20,080 nt of DNA from CALZJC01 sp041574955. Its GTDB lineage: Bacteria; Acidobacteriota; Thermoanaerobaculia; Multivoradales; JAHEKO01. The stretch spans positions 1 through 20,080 of the forward strand of contig JBFGNS010000082.1 of the NCBI GenBank assembly GCA_041574955.1, given 5' to 3'. A model generated the notes under the pieces. That model was not told the origin of the DNA and did no database searches. It saw only the letters and a program-made list of their open reading frames with translations. Each line of letters begins with the position of its first letter. Within the stretch, counting starts at the first letter, position 1. Positions 13,902 through 20,080 of the stretch are shown in pieces. The translations under genes were made by a program, and so were the position numbers.

Positions 13902-16172
13902 CTGATCGAGATCCGCATACACGGCCGCGGCGGCCAGGGCGGGGTGACCCTGGCGAAGATCATCGCCACCAGCCGCTTCCTGGTCGGGCAGTCGGTGCAG
14001 GCGTTCGGGCTGTACGCCGCGGAACGCTCCGGTGCACCGGTGCAGGCGTTCTGCCGGTTCGCAGACGGCACAATCCACAACCGCAACCTGGTCTACGAGC
14101 CGGACCACGTCGTGGTGCTCGATCCGACCCTGGTGGGTCCGGCGATCCTCGACGGCCTGAAGCCGGGCGGCTGGCTGCTGGTGAACACGGCCGAGGCCGT
14201 CGAGCTGCTGGCCGAGAGGTTCACCGGGCAGCGGCTGGCGGCGGTCGATGCCACCGCCATCGCCCGCCGGCACCGCCTCGGCACCCGCAGCCTGCCGATC
14301 GTCAACACGGCCCTGGCCGGAGCGTTCGGCCGCTTGATGGGTTGGTCCGGGGAGGAGATCGAGGCGGCGCTCGTGCACCTCGAGCTGGTGGGCGCCAACC
14401 TGGCCGCGGCGGCGGAGGCGTACGAGGCGGTGGTGACGCGGCTACCTGGCGCCGCCGGCTCGAGCGGGCGGCCGGTGCCCGCTGGCGCCGCCGATTCGGG
14501 TCCGCCCGCCCGTCCGCGAGCTCCGAGCCTGCTGACCGGCAACACCGGGCTACCGCCGGCGACCCGCACCGGCCTGTGGGCGACCCTGCAGCCGCGGCGC
14601 CAGCAGGCGGTGGCTCCGTGCAACCATGTCTGCCCCGCCGGCAACGACGTGCGCGGCTTCCTGCAGGCGCTGGCGCGGGACGATCTGGAGGCGGCGGCGT
14701 CCATCCTGCTCCGCACGACGCCTCTGCCTGCGGTCTGCGGCCGGGTCTGTCCCGCACCGTGCATGGACCGCTGCAACCGGATCGGCCTCGACGGCGCTGT
14801 CCAGGTGCGCGAGCTCGAGCGCTACGTCGGGGACCACGCCGCGTACGAACCGCCGGCGGCCAACGGTCGGGCCGAGCGGGTGGCGGTGATCGGCTCGGGG
14901 CCGGCGGGTCTGACCGCCGCCTACCATCTGGCGCTGGTCGGCTACCCGGTGGTCCTGATCGAGGCCGGTGAGCGGCCGGGTGGCCTGCTGCGCACCGGCA
15001 TCCCCGGCTACCGGCTCCCCGGAGCGGTGGTGGACCGGGAGATCGAGCGGATTCTCCGGCTCGGCGTCGAGTTGCGCTGCGGCCGGCCGGTCGACCGCAC
15101 GAGCCTGCTGCGGCTGGCGCGCCAGCACGACGCCTTGCTGGTGGCCACCGGCCAGCAGGAAGCGCGCAGCCTGCGGCTGGGCCTCGGGGAGGGTGGGCCG
15201 GTCGAGCAAGGGCTGGAGTTCCTCGCCCGGTCCAAGGCCGGCCGGATGGAGCGGCTCGACGGTGAGGTGGTGCTGGTGGTGGGAGGCGGCAACACCGCCG
15301 TCGATGCGGCGCGCACGGCGCTCCGGCTGGGAGCCGAGCGGGTCACCATCGTCTACCGCCGCACGCGGCACGAGATGCCGGCGATCACGGAGGAGGTCGA
15401 CCAGGCGCTCGAAGAGGGCGTCGAGCTGCTGCAGCTGCTCAGCCCGGTCCAGCTGCGGCGCGCCGGCGACGCGGCGGCGCTCGCCGCTCCCTATGCGCTC
15501 GTCTGCCGCGTCATGGAGCTCGGCGAGCCCGACGAGTCGGGCCGGCGGCGCCCGGTGGAGGTGGCCGGCTCGGACTTCGAGCTGGCCTGCAGCCGGGTGA
15601 TTCTCGCGCTCGGCCAGTCGGCCGACCTGTCGGTGTTCCCCGACGGCACCGAGGTGCGGGATGGCGAGCGGCTGCTCGGGCTGCTGGAGAAGCCGGTCTT
15701 CGCGATCGGCGACCTGGCCACCGGTGACGGTACGGTCGCCAGCGCCATCGGCAGCGGCCGCCGGGCGGCGCTCCACATCCACCGGACCTTGAGCGGCGAG
15801 CCGATCGGTGGGGAAGAGCCGGCAGGCGCGGGTCGTCCGGTCGACGTGTGGAGCGACGAGGTGGTGCACCCCGAGGCCATGAAGCTCCACCTGTTCGAGG
15901 GCCGGCAGCCCGAGCGGGGCGGCCGACTCTCGCCGTGGGCGCGGAGCTGGAACTTCGAAGAGGTGGCGCTCGGCCTGGAAGGTGTGGCCGAGGCGAAGCG
16001 CTGTCTGTCGTGCGGCGGCTGCACCGAGTGCGACCGCTGCGTGACCTACTGCCCCGAGGGGGTGCTCAAGCGCGTCGGCTCGGTCTTCGAGTTCGACTAT
16101 TCGTACTGCAAAGGGTGCGGAGTCTGCGCCGCCGAGTGCCCGCGCAACGTCATCTTCATGAGCCACCTCTAG
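13902..16172 (+). CDS. Fused pyruvate oxidoreductase gamma subunit - GltD-like FAD/NAD(P)H oxidoreductase - 2x[4Fe-4S] delta subunit
   Basis: The product is a three-module electron-transfer protein of 756 residues. Residues 1-180 are the 2-oxoacid:acceptor oxidoreductase gamma domain (IEIRIHGRGGQGGVT, then AFGLYAAERSGAP). A Pro/Ala/Gly linker follows. From about 220 comes a GltD/NfnL-like module: cysteines 240, 244, 279, 283, 287 and 291, FAD motif GSGPAG at 331-336, NAD(P)H motif GGGNTAVDAA at 461 onward with TIVYRRTRHEMPA, and FAD-closing GDLATGDGTVASAI. The end is a delta-type ferredoxin: C701-C717 cluster region (CTECDRCVTYCPEG) and CKGCGVCAAECP at 736-747. porA begins 18 bases downstream. 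Expected role: collects electrons from PorAB and exchanges them with NAD(P)H. The start is inferred as CTG, giving the family-typical (M)IEIRIHGRGG; GTG at 13791 or 13764 are alternatives. Domain calls are secure, direction and nucleotide are inferred. Confidence 0.88.
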   Translation: MIEIRIHGRGGQGGVTLAKIIATSRFLVGQSVQAFGLYAAERSGAPVQAFCRFADGTIHNRNLVYEPDHVVVLDPTLVGPAILDGLKPGGWLLVNTAEAVELLAERFTGQRLAAVDATAIARRHRLGTRSLPIVNTALAGAFGRLMGWSGEEIEAALVHLELVGANLAAAAEAYEAVVTRLPGAAGSSGRPVPAGAADSGPPARPRAPSLLTGNTGLPPATRTGLWATLQPRRQQAVAPCNHVCPAGNDVRGFLQALARDDLEAAASILLRTTPLPAVCGRVCPAPCMDRCNRIGLDGAVQVRELERYVGDHAAYEPPAANGRAERVAVIGSGPAGLTAAYHLALVGYPVVLIEAGERPGGLLRTGIPGYRLPGAVVDREIERILRLGVELRCGRPVDRTSLLRLARQHDALLVATGQQEARSLRLGLGEGGPVEQGLEFLARSKAGRMERLDGEVVLVVGGGNTAVDAARTALRLGAERVTIVYRRTRHEMPAITEEVDQALEEGVELLQLLSPVQLRRAGDAAALAAPYALVCRVMELGEPDESGRRRPVEVAGSDFELACSRVILALGQSADLSVFPDGTEVRDGERLLGLLEKPVFAIGDLATGDGTVASAIGSGRRAALHIHRTLSGEPIGGEEPAGAGRPVDVWSDEVVHPEAMKLHLFEGRQPERGGRLSPWARSWNFEEVALGLEGVAEAKRCLSCGGCTECDRCVTYCPEGVLKRVGSVFEFDYSYCKGCGVCAAECPRNVIFMSHL

Positions 16173-16190
16173 CGCCGGAATGGAGCCGCC

Positions 16191-17387
16191 ATGGCCAGAC
16201 AGCTAGTGACCGGGAACCACGCCGCCGGCTACGCTCTGAGCACGGCCGCCGAGGCCAACCGGACGGGCCGCGGGGCGGCCTGCGGCATCTATCCGATCAC
16301 GCCGCAGACCGAGATCGTCGAGTTCGTGGCCGGCTTTCCGTTCACCAAGACGCGCGTGGTGCCGGTCGAGAGCGAGCACAGCGCGATGGGGGTGTCGATC
16401 GGCGCCGCCCTGAGCGGTGCGCGCGCCTTCACTGCCAGCTCGTCGAACGGCCTGGCCTACATGACCGAGAACATCATGGTGGCGGGCTACTACCGGCTGC
16501 CGATCGTGATGGTGGCGGTCAACCGCACGCTGGGTCCGCCGTGGAACATCTGGGCCGACCAGGGCGACACCCTGATGCTGCGGGACTTCCCCTGGATCCA
16601 GCTCTACTGCGAGACCAACCAGGAGGTCCTCGACTCGGTGCTGCTGGCCTTCCGGCTGGCCGAGGACGCACGGGTGATGCTGCCGGTGGTGGTGGCGATG
16701 GACGCCTTCATCCTGTCCCACACCCAGATGGAGACCGAGCTGCCCGAGCAGGCGGCGGTCGACCGCTACCTGCCGCCCCTGGAGTTGCCGCACCGGCTGC
16801 GGCACGAGCGCCCGGTGACCGTCGGCGGGCTGGTCTGGCCTCACGAGGCGATGTCGCAGCGGCTCGATATCGACGAGGCGATGCGGCGCGCGCCGGCGGT
16901 CTACGACGAGTGCCGGGCGAGCTTCGAGGTGCAGTTCGAGCGCGACCCGGGCGCCGCGGTCCAACCGTTCGCTATGGAGGATGCCGACACTGCCCTGCTG
17001 GTGTCGAGCTCGATCGCCACCACCGCCCGCGAGGTGGTGCGCCGCCGGCGCGCGGCGGGCGAGCGGATCGGGCTGCTCAAGGTCAAGCTGTTCCGCCCGT
17101 TCCCCGAGCGGGCGGTGCGCGCGGCGTGTGCCCCGGTGCGCCGGCTGGCGGTGCTCGACCGCAACTACGCCGCGGGCGTCGGCGGGGTCTTCTGGCACGA
17201 CGTCTGCGCGGCGTTCCAGGCTCACCGCCCCGACCTGCTGATCCAGAACTACCTGACCGGCGTCGCTGGCGGCGACGTCACGCCGGCGATGATCGACTGG
17301 CTGGTCGACGACCTCGCCGCTCGCGGCGCCGCCGGTCCGCCGGTGTGGGCCGGCATCGAGCAAGCCGGCCGGGAGGCCGTCCAGTGA
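16191..17387 (+). CDS. porA: Pyruvate:acceptor oxidoreductase alpha subunit
   Basis: This is the alpha subunit (398 residues, normal for four-subunit enzymes) of a CoA-dependent, TPP-containing 2-oxoacid oxidoreductase; it forms the catalytic core with PorB. The N-terminal pyrimidine-binding-type domain shows GNHAAGYALSTAAEANRTG, YPITPQTEIVEF (34-45) and VPVESEHSAMGVSIGAALSG. The middle TLGPPWNIWADQGDTLMLRD and IQLYCETNQEVLDSVLLAFR are typical of PorA, and the C-terminal domain II runs to about 375 (LLKVKLFRPFPERAV). Its ATG has TGGAG 5 bases upstream and lies 18 bases after the fused gamma/GltD/delta gene. Its stop overlaps the porB start. Substrate: pyruvate is favoured by the partner beta subunit; a related branched 2-oxoacid is possible. 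Confidence 0.92.
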   Translation: MARQLVTGNHAAGYALSTAAEANRTGRGAACGIYPITPQTEIVEFVAGFPFTKTRVVPVESEHSAMGVSIGAALSGARAFTASSSNGLAYMTENIMVAGYYRLPIVMVAVNRTLGPPWNIWADQGDTLMLRDFPWIQLYCETNQEVLDSVLLAFRLAEDARVMLPVVVAMDAFILSHTQMETELPEQAAVDRYLPPLELPHRLRHERPVTVGGLVWPHEAMSQRLDIDEAMRRAPAVYDECRASFEVQFERDPGAAVQPFAMEDADTALLVSSSIATTAREVVRRRRAAGERIGLLKVKLFRPFPERAVRAACAPVRRLAVLDRNYAAGVGGVFWHDVCAAFQAHRPDLLIQNYLTGVAGGDVTPAMIDWLVDDLAARGAAGPPVWAGIEQAGREAVQ

Positions 17388-18286
17388 GCGAGCCCCGAAC
17401 CTCCGAGGCAGCCGGCGGCGTCGCCCAGGCCGGCGAGCCGTGCCTGCTGCGGCCCGGCAACACCAACTGCGGTGGCTGCGGCATGAGCGTCGGGCTCACC
17501 ATGCTCGGCCGCGTGCTGGCCGAGCTCGGCGAGCCTTCGATGCTCGCCATCCCCGCGTGCTGCGGCATCGTCACCGCCGGCGGCTTTCCGACCACCGGCT
17601 ACGGGGTGCCGGTGGTCGCAACCACCTTCGCCGCGGCGCCGGCGGTGGCCAGCGGCCTGGCGGCGGTGAGCGAGCTCAACGGCGACCCCGGCCAGATCCT
17701 CTGCTGGGCGGGCGATGGCGGCACCTACGACATCGGCCTGGCGACGCTGTCGGCGGCCGCGGAGCGAAACGAGCGGATCACCTACATCTGCTACGACAAC
17801 GAGATCTACGGCAACACCGGCGGCCAGCGCTCCTCGGCCACGCCGACCGGCGCCCGCACGACGACCACGCCGGCCGGCAAGCGCGAGGCCAAGAAAGACA
17901 TCATGGCGATCATGGCGGCACACCGCATTCCCTATGCGGCGACGCTGTCGATCGCCCATCCCGAGGACTTCGCGCGCAAGCTGCGCACCGCCTTCGCCAC
18001 CGACGGCACCCGCTTCCTGCTGATGCACTCGCCGTGCCCGCAGGGCTGGAAGTCCGAGCCCGCCGACTCGCCCCAGCTCGTGCGCCTGGCGGTCGAGAGC
18101 GGCCTGTTCCCGCTCTACGAAGTATGGGACGGCAGCCGCTACCGGATCAACGCGCGGCCCAGCTGGCGTGGACTCGCCGAGTACTTCGAGCGCCAGGGCC
18201 GCTTTCCGGCGGTGGCAGCCGAGCTGGTGCGAGTCGAGCGGCAGGCGCGCCGGCGCTTCGCCCGGCTCGAGCGGCTCGCCACCTGA
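17384..18286 (+). CDS. porB: Pyruvate:acceptor oxidoreductase beta subunit (TPP-binding)
   Basis: This subunit binds TPP and the proximal [4Fe-4S] cluster; 300 residues. TPP/Mg motif: CWAGDGGTYDIGLATLS (GDG 110-112) with the downstream YDNEIYGNTGGQRSSATP (137-154). Cluster ligands are expected among Cys29, Cys32 (NTNCGGCG), Cys59/60 (PACCG) and Cys218 (SPCPQGW). PYAATLSIAHPEDF and the C-terminal GLFPLYEV resemble pyruvate-specific PorB as I remember it from Thermotoga, which favours pyruvate over 2-oxoglutarate. The start is a GTG at 17384 overlapping the porA TGA (GTGA), with GGGAGG 7 bases upstream. The next gene, ppgK, starts after a 90-base gap with its own promoter-like box, so the operon probably ends here. 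Confidence 0.93.
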   Translation: MSEPRTSEAAGGVAQAGEPCLLRPGNTNCGGCGMSVGLTMLGRVLAELGEPSMLAIPACCGIVTAGGFPTTGYGVPVVATTFAAAPAVASGLAAVSELNGDPGQILCWAGDGGTYDIGLATLSAAAERNERITYICYDNEIYGNTGGQRSSATPTGARTTTTPAGKREAKKDIMAIMAAHRIPYAATLSIAHPEDFARKLRTAFATDGTRFLLMHSPCPQGWKSEPADSPQLVRLAVESGLFPLYEVWDGSRYRINARPSWRGLAEYFERQGRFPAVAAELVRVERQARRRFARLERLAT

Positions 18287-18307
18287 CCGCGGGTCGCCGC
18301 GCGCGGC

Positions 18308-18313
18308 TACAAT
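18308..18313 (+). promoter_or_regulatory. Putative -10 element (TACAAT) of ppgK
   Basis: GGCTACAATCG lies 62 bases before the ppgK ATG and 22 bases after the porB stop. It is nearly identical to the parA box (GGCTACAATAG). A leader of about 55 bases would result. Confidence 0.5.
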
Positions 18314-18375
18314 CGCGCATCCGGCACTTCACCGGGCGCGCACCAAGAAAGCGCGGCGTCGCGAAGCGGGCAGGC

Positions 18376-19131
18376 ATGGCCAGGATACGGCAAGCGATGG
18401 GGCTCGACATCGGCGGCAGCGGCGTCAAGGCCGCGGTGGTGGACGTCGAGCGCGGCGAGCTGGTGTCCGAGCGAGTGCGGCTCGAGACGCCGCGGCCGGC
18501 GACGCCCGGGGCGGTGCTCGAGACGGCCGCGCGGTTGCTCGAGCGACTCGCCTGGCAGGGTGCCGTGGGCTGCGGCTTCCCGGGCTCGCTGGCCGGCGGT
18601 CGCGTCACTCGGGCGCCCAACCTCGACCCGTCGTGGGAGGGGATCGAGCTGGCCGGCGAGCTGCGGCGGGCGCTGGGAGTGGAACCGGTGGTTGTCGGCA
18701 ACGACGCCGACCTGGCGGGGCTCGCCGAGATGCGCCTGGGCGCCGGTCGCGGAGTGCAGGGTACGGTCGTCCTGCTGACGCTCGGGACCGGCATCGGGAC
18801 CGCGGTGTTCCGGGACGGCACGCTGCTGCCCGGCACCGAGCTGGGCCATCTCGAGCTCGACGGCGAAGATGCCGAGCTGTGGGCCGCCGGCAGCGCCCGC
18901 AAGCGCAACGGCTGGAGCTGGGAGGAGTGGGGCGGCCACCTCGACCGCTACCTGGCCCGGCTCGAGTACCTGCTGGCCGTGGACCTGTTCATCCTGGGCG
19001 GCGGCAGCGGCAAGAAAGGGCACAAGTTCCTGCACGTGCTCGAGCAGGTCGGGTGCGAGGTGGTGGTGGCGCGGCTGGGCAACCTGGCCGGGATCGTCGG
19101 CGCCGCGGTGGCGGCCGCCGAGCGGGCCTAG
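18376..19131 (+). CDS. ppgK: Polyphosphate glucokinase (ROK superfamily)
   Basis: The enzyme phosphorylates glucose to glucose-6-phosphate in the cytosol using inorganic polyphosphate (and often ATP). The 251 residues match the compact PPGK branch. Phosphate-binding motif GLDIGGSGVKAAVVD is at 9-23, glucose-site strands are CGFPGSLAGG and VVVGNDADLAGLAEM, and the long family block LGAGRGVQGTVVLLTLGTGI is followed by GTELGHLELDG. SWEEWGGHLDRYL and a C-terminal GGGSGKKGHKFLHVLEQ are PPGK-typical. The zinc-binding Cys motif of classic ROK sugar kinases is absent, as expected for PPGK. Start ATG 18376; an in-frame ATG at 18398 region would remove only 7 residues. No strong Shine-Dalgarno. Convergent with the chromate transporter. 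Confidence 0.9.
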   Translation: MARIRQAMGLDIGGSGVKAAVVDVERGELVSERVRLETPRPATPGAVLETAARLLERLAWQGAVGCGFPGSLAGGRVTRAPNLDPSWEGIELAGELRRALGVEPVVVGNDADLAGLAEMRLGAGRGVQGTVVLLTLGTGIGTAVFRDGTLLPGTELGHLELDGEDAELWAAGSARKRNGWSWEEWGGHLDRYLARLEYLLAVDLFILGGGSGKKGHKFLHVLEQVGCEVVVARLGNLAGIVGAAVAAAERA

Positions 19132-19189
19132 CCTGACCTGTTCACCCCTCCGCTGCTGCGCGTCCGGACGCGCCTGAAGGTCAGGCTAG
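19128..19189. terminator. Compound inverted repeat between convergent ppgK and chrA
   Basis: CTAGCCTGACCT (19128-19139) is the exact reverse complement of 19178-19189, and inside lies a 16-base perfect palindrome (19158-19173, GCGCGTCC/GGACGCGC). The stop codons of both genes fall within the outer arms. No T-run is present, so it may be a bidirectional transcription barrier and not a classical terminator. Confidence 0.5.
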
Positions 19190-20080
19190 CCGAGCAGCGC
19201 GGCGGCGACGCTGGCGACGACGCACCACACCACCACCAGTAGCGCCGAGGCCCGCCAGGCGGTCAGCAGCGTGAAGCCGGCCAGCGCGATGGCGAGATCG
19301 GCCGGACCGCGCACGGCGCTGATCCAGATCGGATCGTACAGTGCCGCGCCCAGCAGCCCGACGACGGCCGCGTTGATCCCCGCCACGGCGCGAGCCGCCA
19401 GCGGCCGGCTCGAGATCGACGCCCACAGCGGCAGGATGCCGGCCGCCAGCAGGAAGCCCGGCAGGAAGATGGCGCCGAGCGCGACGGCGGCGCCGAGCCC
19501 GCCGCCGACAGCGCCGGGCAGCCGAGCACCGAGGTAGGCGGCGAAGCTGAACATCGGGCCGGGGACCGCCTGGGCCGCGCCGTAGCCGGCGAGAAACTCG
19601 TCCTGGCCGACCCACCCCGGCCGCACCACGGTCTCCTCGAGCAGCGGCAGCACCACGTGGCCGCCGCCAAAAACCAGCGCGCCGGCGCGGTAGAAGGCGC
19701 CCGCCGCGGCGACTGGCGAGGCGGCCTGCGTCACGGGCAGCGACAAGACGACGAGCAGCACGGCGAACACCACGAGCAGCAGCCAGCCGAGCCGCGGACC
19801 GTAGCGCAGGCGCCAGCCGGTGGCGGAGGCCGGCTCTACGCTGCGGCAGGCCACCAGGCCGGCCGTGGCGCCGACGGCGATCGCCACGAGCTGCACCCAG
19901 GCCCGGCCGGTGAGCAGGACCACCACGGCCGCCGCGGCTGCGATGGTCAGCCGCTGGCGGTCGGGGCAGAGCCGCCGGCTCATCGTCAGCACGCCGTGCG
20001 CCACCACCGCCAGGGCGACCAGCTTGAGACCGTGCAGAGCGGCGGTGCCCACCGCTCCGGAGATGCGCGGCAGCAGTAGC
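19186..20080 (-). CDS. chrA: ChrA-family chromate/anion transporter, N-terminus outside window
   Basis: This is an inner-membrane transporter of the CHR family, best known for chromate efflux. The visible 297 residues are the C-terminal part of a long two-domain ChrA; the frame stays open to the window edge, so the GTG at 20052 is not its start. The end of the first domain (GAVGTAALHGLKLVALAVVA) is followed by a complete second domain: SPVAAAGAFYRAGALVFGGG with the FGGGHVVLPLLEE motif, WVGQDEFLAGYGAAQAVPGP, then MFSFAAYLGARLPG, GAIFLPGFLLAAGILPLW and several further membrane helices. It is convergent with ppgK across a 12-base inverted repeat. Chromate is the likely but unproven substrate; no chrB regulator is visible. 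Confidence 0.9.
   Translation of the reverse strand, partial: LLLPRISGAVGTAALHGLKLVALAVVAHGVLTMSRRLCPDRQRLTIAAAAAVVVLLTGRAWVQLVAIAVGATAGLVACRSVEPASATGWRLRYGPRLGWLLLVVFAVLLVVLSLPVTQAASPVAAAGAFYRAGALVFGGGHVVLPLLEETVVRPGWVGQDEFLAGYGAAQAVPGPMFSFAAYLGARLPGAVGGGLGAAVALGAIFLPGFLLAAGILPLWASISSRPLAARAVAGINAAVVGLLGAALYDPIWISAVRGPADLAIALAGFTLLTAWRASALLVVVWCVVASVAAALLG

Noticed and set aside
14550..16166. 538-codon minus-strand open frame opposite the GltD/delta region
   Set aside because: The same antisense pattern; the plus-strand frame has cofactor motifs and cysteine clusters that cannot be chance.
16203..17363. 386-codon minus-strand open frame opposite porA
   Set aside because: His/Arg/Gln-rich antisense translation with no domain; porA is unambiguous.
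18168..19136. 322-codon plus-strand frame overlapping ppgK
   Set aside because: Out-of-frame shadow with Arg/Gly/Ala-rich translation; the PPGK motifs are in the other frame.
20050..20052. GTG as the start of the chromate transporter
   Set aside because: The frame continues open to the window edge with sequence fitting the end of the first ChrA domain, so the true start is outside the window.

Overview
The window is about 20 kb of very GC-rich DNA (roughly 70% G+C by eye) from a Gram-negative-type bacterium. There are two lipoprotein-type signal sequences, several exported proteins and short intergenic gaps. The gene set (CstA, ParA next to a peptide permease, a CehA/McbA lipoprotein, a PorB of the multi-subunit pyruvate type, polyphosphate glucokinase) would suit Acidobacteriota such as the Thermoanaerobaculia, or Myxococcota-like lineages. 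No rRNA or other phylogenetic marker is present, so that placement is a guess. I see no tRNA, rRNA, CRISPR array, insertion sequence or prophage. No gene-free stretch exceeds 300 bases; the longest is 10385-10587 (203 bases), which is described below.

Layout. (1) 1-2705, minus strand: an operon parA > dppB > dppC (the last cut by the window edge), an orphan ParA ATPase coupled to a peptide/nickel-type ABC permease pair. (2) 2855-6155, plus strand: cstA overlapping a large helical protein of unknown function. (3) 6328-6999, plus: an exported TPR protein. It converges on 7018-8085, minus, a saccharopine-dehydrogenase-like NAD(P)-binding protein, which is divergent from 8148-9494, plus, an SsnA/MtaD-type amidohydrolase. 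The last two appear to be transcribed as leaderless mRNAs. (4) 9581-10384, minus: an exported metallopeptidase-like protein with Gln in place of the first zinc His, with its own intrinsic terminator and a structured 5' leader. (5) 10588-13725, plus: two lipoprotein genes, a CehA/McbA-type PHP hydrolase and a DUF2252 protein. (6) 13902-18286, plus: a three-gene pyruvate oxidoreductase operon. Its first gene fuses the gamma subunit, a GltD-like FAD/NAD(P)H module and a 2x[4Fe-4S] delta subunit; porA and porB follow. (7) 18376-19131, plus: polyphosphate glucokinase, convergent with a chromate transporter (19186-20080, minus, N-terminus outside the window).

The most interesting part is region 6. 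The fused gene physically couples a pyruvate:ferredoxin-type enzyme to a GltD/NfnL-type flavoprotein. This suggests an enzyme that exchanges electrons directly between pyruvate/acetyl-CoA and NAD(P)H, a bacterial analogue of the eukaryotic pyruvate:NADP+ oxidoreductase built from different parts. Its best start codon by family N-terminus and Shine-Dalgarno position is CTG, and an 11-base direct repeat with exact 30-base periodicity lies just upstream. Promoter-like TACAAT hexamers occur before four genes in the right orientation and appear to be the local -10 element.
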